Shown here one piece after another: positions 26,035 through 34,410 of a stretch of 64,000 nt of DNA. The position numbers were made by a program, and so were the translations under genes. The stretch comes from Solibacillus sp. FSL W7-1464 (GTDB lineage Bacteria > Bacillota > Bacilli > Bacillales_A > Planococcaceae): NCBI RefSeq assembly GCF_038004425.1, contig NZ_JBBORC010000001.1:1465001-1529000 (forward strand), in the 5' to 3' direction. The notes beneath the pieces are model-generated. The model worked only from the letters and a program-made list of their open reading frames with translations. It was not told the origin of the DNA and did not search any database. Numbering within the stretch: the stretch's first letter is position 1; each line of letters begins with the position of its first letter.

Positions 26035-27207
26035 TTATTTTTGGCCGACGATTGATAAATTTAATTCATTATACAGTTCGTAAAAACTTCTTTGTTCGGT
26101 ATTTTCCGCAGAACCAATATAAATTACACAGCTTTTTAATTGCCGGTTATTCAACAGAACCTCCTGATATTTTTCGGTTGTAATCAGTAAAAACTTTTGT
26201 TCGCTGTAGGGGTAGATAATGAGCTGATTGTTGGCAGATTCACCATCAATCAGATCAAATAATTTCCTGAAGTTCATATGACTTTTAAGCTCCAGTTTAT
26301 ACATCGAAACAAGGTTATTTTCTTTAAGGTGCTCCGTAAAAAAAATGTTGGCAAGCTGATAAAACTGCCTCGAGTTATATATCAAAACATTTTGAGTAGT
26401 ATTCAGGTCAGCAGGAATATATGACTTGTGACGTTCAATTATTTGCTCGCAAAATGTCAGTAAATCGCTGTATAGCAAGTTCGCCTCTGGATGCTTCTTA
26501 ATAATCCGATAGAAGTGTCTTGCTAAAAACGAAGTATACATAATTTCGTTCGAGTCGTTAAATTTCTTTAACAATGAAGACATTGCAAAAATGGCCATTT
26601 CGTAATTTTTCTTCAAGAAGTTTGTACTTGCCTGAATGGAATGAACGAAAACAACTTCCGCGTCGTTTTTACAATGTTCAATATACCAGTTGAACTGATC
26701 AATATATTTATTAGCTTCTTCAAAACTTCCGGTTTCCAAAAGGGCGGTTACAAGCTGTAACTGAGCATTACATTCGTAAAATAATCGGTCTTCTTTCATT
26801 TCCAACGCATAAAAATATGCACTTTTTGCATATTGAACCGCTTCCGGATAGTTATTGTTTTCAAGTGCATGGATGCTTAATAGGTAGTGGCACATAGACA
26901 AATTTTGAGGGAAAGAATCTGTATCAATCGTGTGAATGATTGAGTTGATCAGCATATCGCTTTGTGGAATGGAAGAAACGATGGAAGCAAAATTAACACA
27001 GCAAACGAGCGCTTCTGTCACATGTTCCGGGTTGTTGGACCTTTCTATGATGGCCAAAATAAATTGAAGCTGCTCAAATGCTTCATCAAACTGTTTATTG
27101 GCATAAAAAGTTTTAAATTGCTTTATGCTCAGTGTTAACGAGCGTTCGATCAATCGTAATTCGTTGTTCAAACTAAGTTGTAATGATGTATCGGAACAAG
27201 TATGCAT
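26035..27207 (-). CDS. TPR-like helical repeat protein, hypothetical
   Basis: A 390-residue soluble protein composed of paired helices reminiscent of TPR/Rap-type repeats (FYANKQFDEAFEQLQFIL, ENNNYPEAVQYAKSAYFYALEM, ETGSFEEANKYIDQFNWYI, KKNYEMAIFAMSSLLKK). There is no N-terminal helix-turn-helix, so it is not an AimR/PlcR-type regulator, and no Phr-like peptide gene follows, arguing against a Rap system. The last ~60 residues look like a separate alpha/beta unit (QLIIYPYSEQKFLLITTEKY). The start is ATG 27207, immediately after AAGGAG and 1 base after the stop of the upstream gene, so the two are translationally coupled. Confidence 0.7.
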   Translation of the reverse strand: MHTCSDTSLQLSLNNELRLIERSLTLSIKQFKTFYANKQFDEAFEQLQFILAIIERSNNPEHVTEALVCCVNFASIVSSIPQSDMLINSIIHTIDTDSFPQNLSMCHYLLSIHALENNNYPEAVQYAKSAYFYALEMKEDRLFYECNAQLQLVTALLETGSFEEANKYIDQFNWYIEHCKNDAEVVFVHSIQASTNFLKKNYEMAIFAMSSLLKKFNDSNEIMYTSFLARHFYRIIKKHPEANLLYSDLLTFCEQIIERHKSYIPADLNTTQNVLIYNSRQFYQLANIFFTEHLKENNLVSMYKLELKSHMNFRKLFDLIDGESANNQLIIYPYSEQKFLLITTEKYQEVLLNNRQLKSCVIYIGSAENTEQRSFYELYNELNLSIVGQK

Positions 27208-27208
27208 G

Positions 27209-27784
27209 TTATAACTCCTTTTGATGTATGAAATAATACCGGTTTGTACGATCAACAGTATCTTTTATCAATTGACTGAAGTAAGTGCCGACAAAAATTT
27301 TTTCTTTTAATTGTTGAAGAAACTGAACATGAATGTAATTGATGATCTGACTGGATGGGGATGGAAGGAGATTGTTGTCGTAAAAGTTTATTAACTCCAA
27401 CGGCAATTCCGATGTGAAGCCGGCTTCCTCAACAATGCCCTGTATTGTTTGCTTTAATTTATTTTTTAGAAGAACAGAAAATAGTAAACAAATTAAAGGA
27501 TCATTGCTCTTTTTAATTTTAAATCTCTGCAGCTCGTATTGCTTTATGATTATTTCATGAAGATACGACTGAAAAGGATAGTAAAAACGTATGTGATCAT
27601 CCATTATTAATTCGTAATCATCCGTAGTTAAATATGTATACAGATTATAAACAAATTGATAATAAAAATTATAACCTTGATTATAATCTTCTAATTGGAC
27701 ATCCAGAAATGGGTTGTTTGACAGGAGCTGCTGAAATTCTGAATATTTACCTTCTGGCATAAAATAATAGTTGTGGAAATTCAA
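27209..27784 (-). CDS. Hypothetical protein coupled to the TPR-like gene
   Basis: A 191-residue soluble protein very rich in Tyr, Phe and Leu (NFYYQFVYNLYTYLTTDDYE). No family recognised and no motif seen. The start is TTG 27784 (AGAGAGG 11 bases upstream) or ATG eight codons in. Its 3' end carries the ribosome site of the TPR-like gene, so the products probably work together. Confidence 0.6.
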   Translation of the reverse strand: MNFHNYYFMPEGKYSEFQQLLSNNPFLDVQLEDYNQGYNFYYQFVYNLYTYLTTDDYELIMDDHIRFYYPFQSYLHEIIIKQYELQRFKIKKSNDPLICLLFSVLLKNKLKQTIQGIVEEAGFTSELPLELINFYDNNLLPSPSSQIINYIHVQFLQQLKEKIFVGTYFSQLIKDTVDRTNRYYFIHQKEL

Positions 27785-27928
27785 TGAAATATCAGCCTCT
27801 CTAATATAAAAATTATTACAATATAAATTGTACAGAAACTTTGACAGTATATCAAACTTATATGGACTCTTATTTAAAGAAAAAAAGAGCTAATATAGAA
27901 ATTTAGCTCTAATTCGAGTGAAAGTCTA

Positions 27929-29221
27929 TTATTCGGTTACCGGTTCTGTATCCAGCTTCACCTTTTTCAATTCAGGGTGAGCCATTTCTAATATTGAAGG
28001 GCGAAGTAATAATAAAACAATTCCAATCAAGATCAGACCGCTGAAGATTAAAATATATTGTGCCGGAATGAATTCATATAAGATTCCAAAAACTAGTGTC
28101 CCGACAGGCATAGCACTCATCGCCATCATTTCGATAATCCCAAAAACACGCCCGCGGTACTCCTCTTCAATGGAAGTTTGCATCAACACGCCAAGTGGGG
28201 TATTTGTGATGACACCCAATGCCCCGAATAAAAACATGATGATTAAATAATAGACGAAATTCATCATTGCCGAAAATGTTATGATAAGCGGTATTGCCGA
28301 TAGAATAACAACAACAGAAGAGGCAAACAGGGATCGTTTTACTGTTAGTAAAGGAAATTTGACGGTTGCTTTAGATGCAAAATAAACAGATGTAATTAAA
28401 ACGCCAACTGCACCACCAGCCTCAGTAAAACCGATATATTTTGGATCTAAATTCAAAATCGTCAATAAAATATAATCTCCGCCAACATTGATCGCTGTAA
28501 AAAATAAATTTAACCAAAGTGCTGTCCATAGAATCGCTTTAATTATAGGTTTCGAATTGACATATCGGAAGCCGGCTTTAAAGCTTTCTAACATCGATTC
28601 TTTCTCCGCATTCTCATTTACTGTTTCTTTCTTATAAAGTACAAAGTTCATTGTAGATTCCAACAAAAGTGTTATAACAGCAGCACCGATAAAGATAATG
28701 AGGAACATTTCCATCGATACAAAACCGAATAACATTCCGCCGAAGATCGGTCCGCCAATACCTGAAATAGAATAGGACAACTGGTTAAAGCTCATCGCTT
28801 TCTGAAGTCGGGCTTCATCAACAAGGTTGGCAATCGAAGCGGAAAATGCCACACCTGAAAATGTGCTGAAAATACTATTGAACACTGTTGCGGTATATAT
28901 CGCGATTAAAGATAATCCAAATTCATGCGTGTAAAGCAATAATCCGCCCACAGTCAGTATAACGCCGGCTTGCCCGCTGAGCACAAGCCATTTTCTTGGT
29001 AAGCGATCCCCTAATAGACCTGCAATCGGTGACATGATCGTGCGCGGTAAGTAGCTTAAAATAATATTTGTCGCAAAACTAAGCGAAGAACCTGTCATCG
29101 ATAAAATATACATACTGATTCCAAAACTGTAAACATGTGACCCGAGCGCACCAATCATTTTGCTTATTAAAAACGTGTATAAATGATACGTTGCTCTTTT
29201 TAATTTCTGATGTTCATTCAT
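27929..29221 (-). CDS. MFS transporter (macrolide-efflux-like)
   Basis: A 430-residue 12-segment MFS protein. The motif GLLGDRLPRKWLVLSGQAG in the loop after segment 2 and the overall sequence (ATVFNSIFSTFSGVAFSA, GGMLFGF) resemble the MefA/YfiS-type drug efflux branch. ATG 29221 follows AAAGGGG; the TTG two codons earlier is too close. It is divergent from an XRE-TPR regulator whose operators probably overlap its promoter. Confidence 0.9.
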   Translation of the reverse strand: MNEHQKLKRATYHLYTFLISKMIGALGSHVYSFGISMYILSMTGSSLSFATNIILSYLPRTIMSPIAGLLGDRLPRKWLVLSGQAGVILTVGGLLLYTHEFGLSLIAIYTATVFNSIFSTFSGVAFSASIANLVDEARLQKAMSFNQLSYSISGIGGPIFGGMLFGFVSMEMFLIIFIGAAVITLLLESTMNFVLYKKETVNENAEKESMLESFKAGFRYVNSKPIIKAILWTALWLNLFFTAINVGGDYILLTILNLDPKYIGFTEAGGAVGVLITSVYFASKATVKFPLLTVKRSLFASSVVVILSAIPLIITFSAMMNFVYYLIIMFLFGALGVITNTPLGVLMQTSIEEEYRGRVFGIIEMMAMSAMPVGTLVFGILYEFIPAQYILIFSGLILIGIVLLLLRPSILEMAHPELKKVKLDTEPVTE

Positions 29222-29237
29222 AAACAAAAACCCCTTT

Positions 29238-29362
29238 GTTTAATTTAATTAAACTTATTATATGGCGAGATTTGTTAAAATGCAATACATAAGTTTAATT
29301 AAATTAAAATTATTTTAAAGCATTTTAATTTATTTTGATTTAAATGTTTAATTAGGTTAAAA
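29238..29362. promoter_or_regulatory. Three operator-like repeats between MFS gene and XRE regulator
   Basis: GTTTAATTTAATTAAAC at 29238-29254 is a perfect odd palindrome. GTTTAATTAAATTAAAA at 29293-29309 and GTTTAATTAGGTTAAAA at 29346-29362 are near copies. Such repeated sites in a divergent gap typically bind the adjacent regulator. Confidence 0.55.
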
Positions 29363-29413
29363 AATTCGCCTTTTATTTGATTTTTGGTAAACTGTATTTA
29401 ATGAGGTGACGAC

Positions 29414-30664
29414 GTGTTGAATATTGGTGCCAAAATAAAAGAACTTAGAAAAGAGCGCAAAATGACGCTTGCCCAAGTAGCGGGAGACCGAATTACAAAA
29501 GGGATGCTCAGTCTGATTGAAAACGGGAAGGCACAGCCATCCATGGAAAGTCTTCAGCATATCGCAAAACAGCTCGATATCGATGTATCCGAGCTCATGC
29601 AAACCGAAAATCATCAGCAAATGAAAGAATTATACCGGAATGTTGAAGTAAAACGTTTAGCTCTGAATAAAGAGCATGATGATAAGAAAATAAATGAAAA
29701 AGTTCTCGAACTGTATCATCTAATCCATCCATTTTATGAAAATGGCAGCCTTAAAGGGGCAACGTTCGAGGAAGTGCGCATTTACGAAGTGTATTTAACA
29801 ATGCGCTACTTTGCGAAAATGGATTTATCGGAAAAACCATTCGCCAAGTTAATCAGAATGTATGAACAAGTACACGGCTATTCGAAAATATTGAAGATTT
29901 ATGCCCGTATGGGGAATATAAAGTTTCTTGAAAATCAATATGCGGAAGGCCTCCAGTATTTACTTGAAGGGGAAAAGTATATCGAGAAATACGGGGACTT
30001 GATAGACGACCTTGAAAAACTCGATTTATACTATAATATTACGGTTTCCTATGCAGCACTGAATGATGATGTCCAAATGGAAGTGTATTTGGAAAGAGCA
30101 TTAAAATTAGCAAAAGAAAAGAAAATCGTCTATCGGTTAAACGATTTTTACCGCTTTTTGTTTTTCATTCACTGTTCAAAAGAAGAGGAGGAAAAAGCTT
30201 CATATTATTTAAAGAAAATCCGGGCATTCGCAGAAATTATGGAAGATCCGACTGAAACACTCATGGAGCAGCTTGTAACGCTTCTCTACACAAATCAGAT
30301 CGAAAAAGATTACGAGAAAACAGTTGCAACCCGATTTGAAAATAATTTTGTTTTAGAAGGCTTTTCATACAGCGCGGACATTTTCTTTAATGGACAGTAT
30401 GGGTATGCCTACTACATGCTTGAGCGGTATGAAGAAGCGTTGCAAACTTTGAAAGACATCGAAATATTAGAATACAATCAGCACCCGCTTGATTTGTCGA
30501 TGATGTACATGGCGTTTGCAGTAAGGGCATTATGTTATTTCAAACTAGGGGACAAAGAAAACGCCAAACGCGATATTTTATATGCAATGGATGGTGTGAA
30601 AGATTTGAAAGTCACAAAGGAAATCCAGTTCATAATCGATGCGTATGAGGAAATATTGAAGTAG
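29414..30664 (+). CDS. XRE-family regulator with TPR-like C-terminal domain
   Basis: A 416-residue regulator. The N-terminal XRE helix-turn-helix (IGAKIKELRKERKMTLAQVAGDRITKGMLSLIENGKAQPSMESLQHIAKQL) spans about 4-60; residues 100-416 are helical repeats (YARMGNIKFLENQYAEGLQYL, GYAYYMLERYEEALQTL, ALCYFKLGDKENAKRDIL). This is the architecture of Rgg/PlcR/NprR-type regulators, many of which sense peptides; no peptide gene is visible beside it. Starts at GTG 29414 or TTG 29417 after GAGGTGA. It probably controls the divergent MFS pump. Confidence 0.88.
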   Translation: MLNIGAKIKELRKERKMTLAQVAGDRITKGMLSLIENGKAQPSMESLQHIAKQLDIDVSELMQTENHQQMKELYRNVEVKRLALNKEHDDKKINEKVLELYHLIHPFYENGSLKGATFEEVRIYEVYLTMRYFAKMDLSEKPFAKLIRMYEQVHGYSKILKIYARMGNIKFLENQYAEGLQYLLEGEKYIEKYGDLIDDLEKLDLYYNITVSYAALNDDVQMEVYLERALKLAKEKKIVYRLNDFYRFLFFIHCSKEEEEKASYYLKKIRAFAEIMEDPTETLMEQLVTLLYTNQIEKDYEKTVATRFENNFVLEGFSYSADIFFNGQYGYAYYMLERYEEALQTLKDIEILEYNQHPLDLSMMYMAFAVRALCYFKLGDKENAKRDILYAMDGVKDLKVTKEIQFIIDAYEEILK

Positions 30665-30671
30665 AACCAAA

Positions 30672-30706
30672 ACACGGATAATCCTGGAGATTGTCCGTGT
30701 TTTTCT
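30672..30706 (+). terminator. Terminator after the XRE regulator
   Basis: ACACGGATAATC pairs with GATTGTCCGTGT (one G-U), then TTTTT. Confidence 0.8.
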
Positions 30707-30819
30707 GTTATTAAACACTTGATACATTTCAGGAATTAATTTTGATTATGTTCTATTCATTTATCAGGACGAATAAATTAGTAGAGTGAGTTCAATTTTT
30801 GTGACATGGAGGAATGAAG

Positions 30820-31794
30820 ATGATCAAACGAGTAAATCCAGAATTTTTAGCCGGTTTAGAAGCATTTACAGACTTTGATTTTAAAGTAGAGCACTTGGAA
30901 ACGATGCGCGAAGGTATGGCCCAGGCGGTACTGCCGTTAACGAGCACTGATACAGTGAATATTATCAATAAAACTATTACCGGCATTGATGACAATGAAA
31001 TTCGTGTTCGTATTTATAAACCAGCTCACCAGGATCAAGAATTACCTGTTTTATTGTGGATTCATGGTGGGGGTTATGTACTGGGCAGCATCGAAGACAA
31101 TGATCATCTTTGTGTACAAGTTGTCGAGACAGCTAACTGTGTCGTTGTTTCCGTTGATTACCGTTTAGCACCGGAATATCCGTATCCTGCACCGCTTGAA
31201 GATTGCTACAGTGCCCTTGCATGGATTGCGGACAATGCAGCAGAACTGCAAGTGGACAAGAACCGTATCGGCGTAGCCGGGGCAAGTGCCGGCGGTGGTT
31301 TGACAGCCGGTTTAACATTGCTGGCGCGTGACCGTGAGTATCCTTCAATTTGTTTCCAAATGCCACTTTATCCGATGATTAATGACAGTAACGATACACC
31401 TTCCGCGAACGAAATTACGGAAGGTATGATCTGGAACCAAAAAACGAATGATTTTGGCTGGAAATGCTATTTAGGCGAATTGCATGGGCATGATGATATA
31501 CCAATTTATGCTGCACCGGCAAGAGCGGAGGATTATCGCAATCTTCCATATACGTATACATGTGTTGGTCAATTGGATCCTTTCCGTGACGAAACCATTA
31601 CGTATGTAACTAAACTGGCACAGGCAGGGGTTGATGTGGAATTTCACTTATATCCAGGCGCATATCATGGCTTTGAATCACTGAACCCACAGTCGGAACT
31701 TGCTCAGAAAGTAATTAAAGAATACGTGAATGCGATTAAAGTAGGCTTTGACCGCGTGAAAGCAAGCGCTGACCAAGTGGAAGAAGTAAAATAA
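30820..31794 (+). CDS. Alpha/beta hydrolase (HSL-family esterase)
   Basis: A 324-residue cytosolic esterase/lipase of the hormone-sensitive-lipase family. The oxyanion motif HGGG is at 82-85, followed by VDYRLAPEYPYPAPLEDC, the family signature; the nucleophile is Ser156 in GASAGGG; Asp in QLDPFRDE and His in YHGFE complete the triad. It should hydrolyse short-chain carboxylic esters. ATG 30820 is 6 bases after TGGAGGA; an ATG two codons earlier abuts the site. Confidence 0.93.
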   Translation: MIKRVNPEFLAGLEAFTDFDFKVEHLETMREGMAQAVLPLTSTDTVNIINKTITGIDDNEIRVRIYKPAHQDQELPVLLWIHGGGYVLGSIEDNDHLCVQVVETANCVVVSVDYRLAPEYPYPAPLEDCYSALAWIADNAAELQVDKNRIGVAGASAGGGLTAGLTLLARDREYPSICFQMPLYPMINDSNDTPSANEITEGMIWNQKTNDFGWKCYLGELHGHDDIPIYAAPARAEDYRNLPYTYTCVGQLDPFRDETITYVTKLAQAGVDVEFHLYPGAYHGFESLNPQSELAQKVIKEYVNAIKVGFDRVKASADQVEEVK

Positions 31795-31810
31795 ATTCCT
31801 GGCTTCAGGG

Positions 31811-31847
31811 AATGCTCGGTTCTAAAGTGAACCGGGCATTTTTATTT
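31811..31847 (+). terminator. Terminator after the esterase gene
   Basis: AATGCTCGGTTC pairs with GAACCGGGCATT (one G-U), then a T run. Confidence 0.85.
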
Positions 31848-31865
31848 TGAATACTGTTATTGAAT

Positions 31866-33239
31866 TTAAAGATACGGTTTGAACGAGAGCAGGTTATAAT
31901 TCCGTTTTTCATACAGTTCGATTATAAGCGCGGCCAATTGCTGAATGCCGAGATGGATTTTGTTTTCATCTACTTGTGAAATGCTTAGACGAATTGCTTT
32001 CTTCCTGTTTTCACTTAAATACATTCTCGAAGCATTATCTACATAAATATGTTTTTCCTGCAGCATGTAAATCAATTTATCGACATTTATAGAAGGGGGC
32101 AAGTAGATGGTGAGATAAAAACCGCTTTTGGGCTTTGTATACTGTACATAGGTAGGTAAATACAGTGAACATGCTTCTAATAACAGATCCATTTTAGTTG
32201 AATATAATTTTTTCACCTTTTCTAAATGGTATTGAAACATCCCATTTTTTAAATAGATTTCCAAAGCCCCCTGTGAAAGCGGCGATGTATTGAAATCTGC
32301 ACTGAATTTATTGTGCACAAAGGAAGAAATCATTTTTTCAGGAAGTACCACTGTTGCGATTCGCAGTCCAGGCAAAAATACTTTGGAAAAGCTCTTAACA
32401 TAAATGACTCTTTCATTAGGTTCATATGCAAACAAAGGATCGGACTTTATATCTGTATCAAGTTCTGCCAAGAAATCATCCTCTACGATATATACATCGT
32501 ATTTTTCTGCAAGAGCAACAATTTTTTTCTTTTCTGCATTAGAGTAATGATGTCCTAATGGATTGTGGCATCTTGGGATGATGTAAAAGAATTTTATGTC
32601 AGCGGAGCGAAATAACTTCTCCAGTTTTTCAAATTCGATTCCTTCCATCGTCACTTCAATTCCGAATGTTGTAATCCCGTTTACCTGTAAGGCATCAATC
32701 ATCCCAAAGTATGTAGGCTGCTCAATTAATACATTCTTTTTCCCGTTCGGAAACGGCATGGCTGAGAGAATATGGAGTGCCTGCTGTGATCCGGACGTAA
32801 CGACAAGCCGATCGGGTTTCGTAAATACTTGTAAATGTTGCAAATACTTCGCAAGCTCCTTACGTAAAGAAAAAAGGCCCTGTTGATCACTATAAGTAAA
32901 TAACTGTTCTTTATAATGATCGATTGCCTGGTTAATACAATACTGGAAATCTTCATATGGCATAATCCTTTTATCCGGACCAGCAGATAAGAAATCAATC
33001 TCGCTTTCCTTCTCGTCAAATGTTTGATAATCATCCACTACGTAATAGCCACTTTTAGGTTTTGCATAAATCATATGCTGTTTTTCCAACTCAATTAATG
33101 CTTTCACAACCGTATTTTTACTGCATTGAAATTGTTCAGCGAGCCGTCGGATTGAAGGCAACTTACTTCCTGTCTTTAAGCAATCATCCTTAATTTGTTG
33201 TTTGACCCATTCCAAAATGCCAATATATTTAGTTGTCAT
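31866..33239 (-). CDS. MocR-type GntR/aminotransferase transcription regulator
   Basis: A 457-residue fusion of an N-terminal GntR winged helix (SKLPSIRRLAEQFQCSKNTVVKALIELE, about 25-53) with a class I aminotransferase-like domain. The PLP lysine is Lys286 in SFSKVFLPGLR, and NPLGHHYS and DDFLAEL are the conserved cofactor loops. MocR proteins bind PLP plus an amino acid and control a neighbouring gene. Here the divergent EamA exporter is the obvious target. ATG 33239 follows AAAGGAG. Confidence 0.93.
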   Translation of the reverse strand: MTTKYIGILEWVKQQIKDDCLKTGSKLPSIRRLAEQFQCSKNTVVKALIELEKQHMIYAKPKSGYYVVDDYQTFDEKESEIDFLSAGPDKRIMPYEDFQYCINQAIDHYKEQLFTYSDQQGLFSLRKELAKYLQHLQVFTKPDRLVVTSGSQQALHILSAMPFPNGKKNVLIEQPTYFGMIDALQVNGITTFGIEVTMEGIEFEKLEKLFRSADIKFFYIIPRCHNPLGHHYSNAEKKKIVALAEKYDVYIVEDDFLAELDTDIKSDPLFAYEPNERVIYVKSFSKVFLPGLRIATVVLPEKMISSFVHNKFSADFNTSPLSQGALEIYLKNGMFQYHLEKVKKLYSTKMDLLLEACSLYLPTYVQYTKPKSGFYLTIYLPPSINVDKLIYMLQEKHIYVDNASRMYLSENRKKAIRLSISQVDENKIHLGIQQLAALIIELYEKRNYNLLSFKPYL

Positions 33240-33321
33240 CTCGTTCTCCTTTGCTATCTGTCCCATGACAGATGGGAAATTCCCTTATTTTAAAAAGAGT
33301 GGATTTTCATTACAATCTGTT

Positions 33322-33349
33322 TAATTAGCTTAATCGTATTAACTAATTA
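33322..33349. promoter_or_regulatory. Operator-like palindrome between mocR-type gene and EamA gene
   Basis: TAATTAG-C-TTAAT-CGT-ATTAA-CTAATTA-type inverted repeat, nearly perfect over 28 bases, centred in the divergent gap. A likely site for the MocR-type regulator. Confidence 0.55.
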
Positions 33350-33385
33350 TGGAATATTTTTTTACGACTGTGAAGGGGGAATGAA

Positions 33386-34282
33386 ATGGAAACTCATATG
33401 AAAAAAGGGATGCTGTTAGGCTTTATTGGAATCATTTGTTTCAGTTTTACATTACCGGCTACAAGCATTGCTGTTTCTTACTTCGGTGAGACAATTGTCG
33501 GATTGGGTAGGACAGTTATTGCAGCAATTATAGTCGGAACAGTATTTATTGTGAAAAAGCAATCTTTACCAAGTAAAAGACATATTAAGAGTTTACTAAT
33601 TGTCGCTGTTGGAGCTGTACTGGCTTTTCCGTTATTAACAACATATGCGATGAAGTCATTGCCAGTTTCACATGGGGCAATTGAATTGGCTTTACTCCCA
33701 CTTGCGACAGCTGGTTTTGCTATGTGGCGAGGGGGTGAGAGGCCTTCAAAACGCTATTGGATTGCGAGTGCAGCCGCGGCGATTACGGTCATTATTTATG
33801 CCATCTATTTAGGATTAGGGCAGTTGCATAAAGGAGACTTTGCGCTGATCGCAGCGGTCATATTACTTGGATTAAGTTATGCTGAAGGCGGCAAACTTTC
33901 AAAGGAACTTGGAAGCTGGCAAGTCATTGCTTGGGCTATTTTAATTGGTGCACCCTTTTTTGTTATTCCTGTAGGCCTGGGTTTATCAAACGGTATGTTG
34001 CAGGCACCTATCAAAGCATGGGTCAGTTTGTTCTATTTAGGAATAGTCAGTCAGTGTTTAGCTTATGTAGCATGGTATGGTGGTATGTCTTTAGGAGGCA
34101 TTGCGAGGGTAGGGCAGATTCAATACTTACAGCCTTTTTTAATGATTGGTTTTTCTGTATTATTTTTAGGGGAATCGATTACTTGGATTACAATTATTCT
34201 AGCTATCATTGTTGTGCTATGCGTCATAGTGGGGAAAAAGGCACACTTGATGAAGAAAGATATCCACTCAAAGGCTAATTAA
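33386..34282 (+). CDS. EamA/DMT-family transporter
   Basis: A 298-residue protein with ten hydrophobic segments in two EamA repeats (MLLGFIGIICFSFTLPATSIAV start; second repeat near FALIAAVILLGLSYAEGGKLS). DMT carriers paired with MocR regulators usually export the amino acid or vitamin-related compound that the regulator senses; the compound here is not deducible. AAGGGGG lies 7 bases before ATG. Confidence 0.88.
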   Translation: METHMKKGMLLGFIGIICFSFTLPATSIAVSYFGETIVGLGRTVIAAIIVGTVFIVKKQSLPSKRHIKSLLIVAVGAVLAFPLLTTYAMKSLPVSHGAIELALLPLATAGFAMWRGGERPSKRYWIASAAAAITVIIYAIYLGLGQLHKGDFALIAAVILLGLSYAEGGKLSKELGSWQVIAWAILIGAPFFVIPVGLGLSNGMLQAPIKAWVSLFYLGIVSQCLAYVAWYGGMSLGGIARVGQIQYLQPFLMIGFSVLFLGESITWITIILAIIVVLCVIVGKKAHLMKKDIHSKAN

Positions 34283-34335
34283 ATAAAATTAATCAATTGG
34301 TGCCGGAACTACTAAAAATAGAACTCAGTAAAAAG

Positions 34336-34386
34336 AAAACAAGGGCTCACCCTTACAGAAAGTAAAAGGCATGATTCCTTGTTTTT
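34336..34386. terminator. Terminator between convergent genes
   Basis: AAAACAAGG pairs with CCTTGTTTT with an inner CCTT/AAGG helix; T run on the forward side. Confidence 0.7.
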
Positions 34387-34410
34387 TAGTGCAATGGTTT
34401 TCTTTATAAA

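Noticed and set aside
26035-27207. Arbitrium-type AimR or Rap quorum receptor
   Set aside because: No N-terminal DNA-binding helix-turn-helix and no adjacent peptide gene; TPR-like helices alone are not enough.
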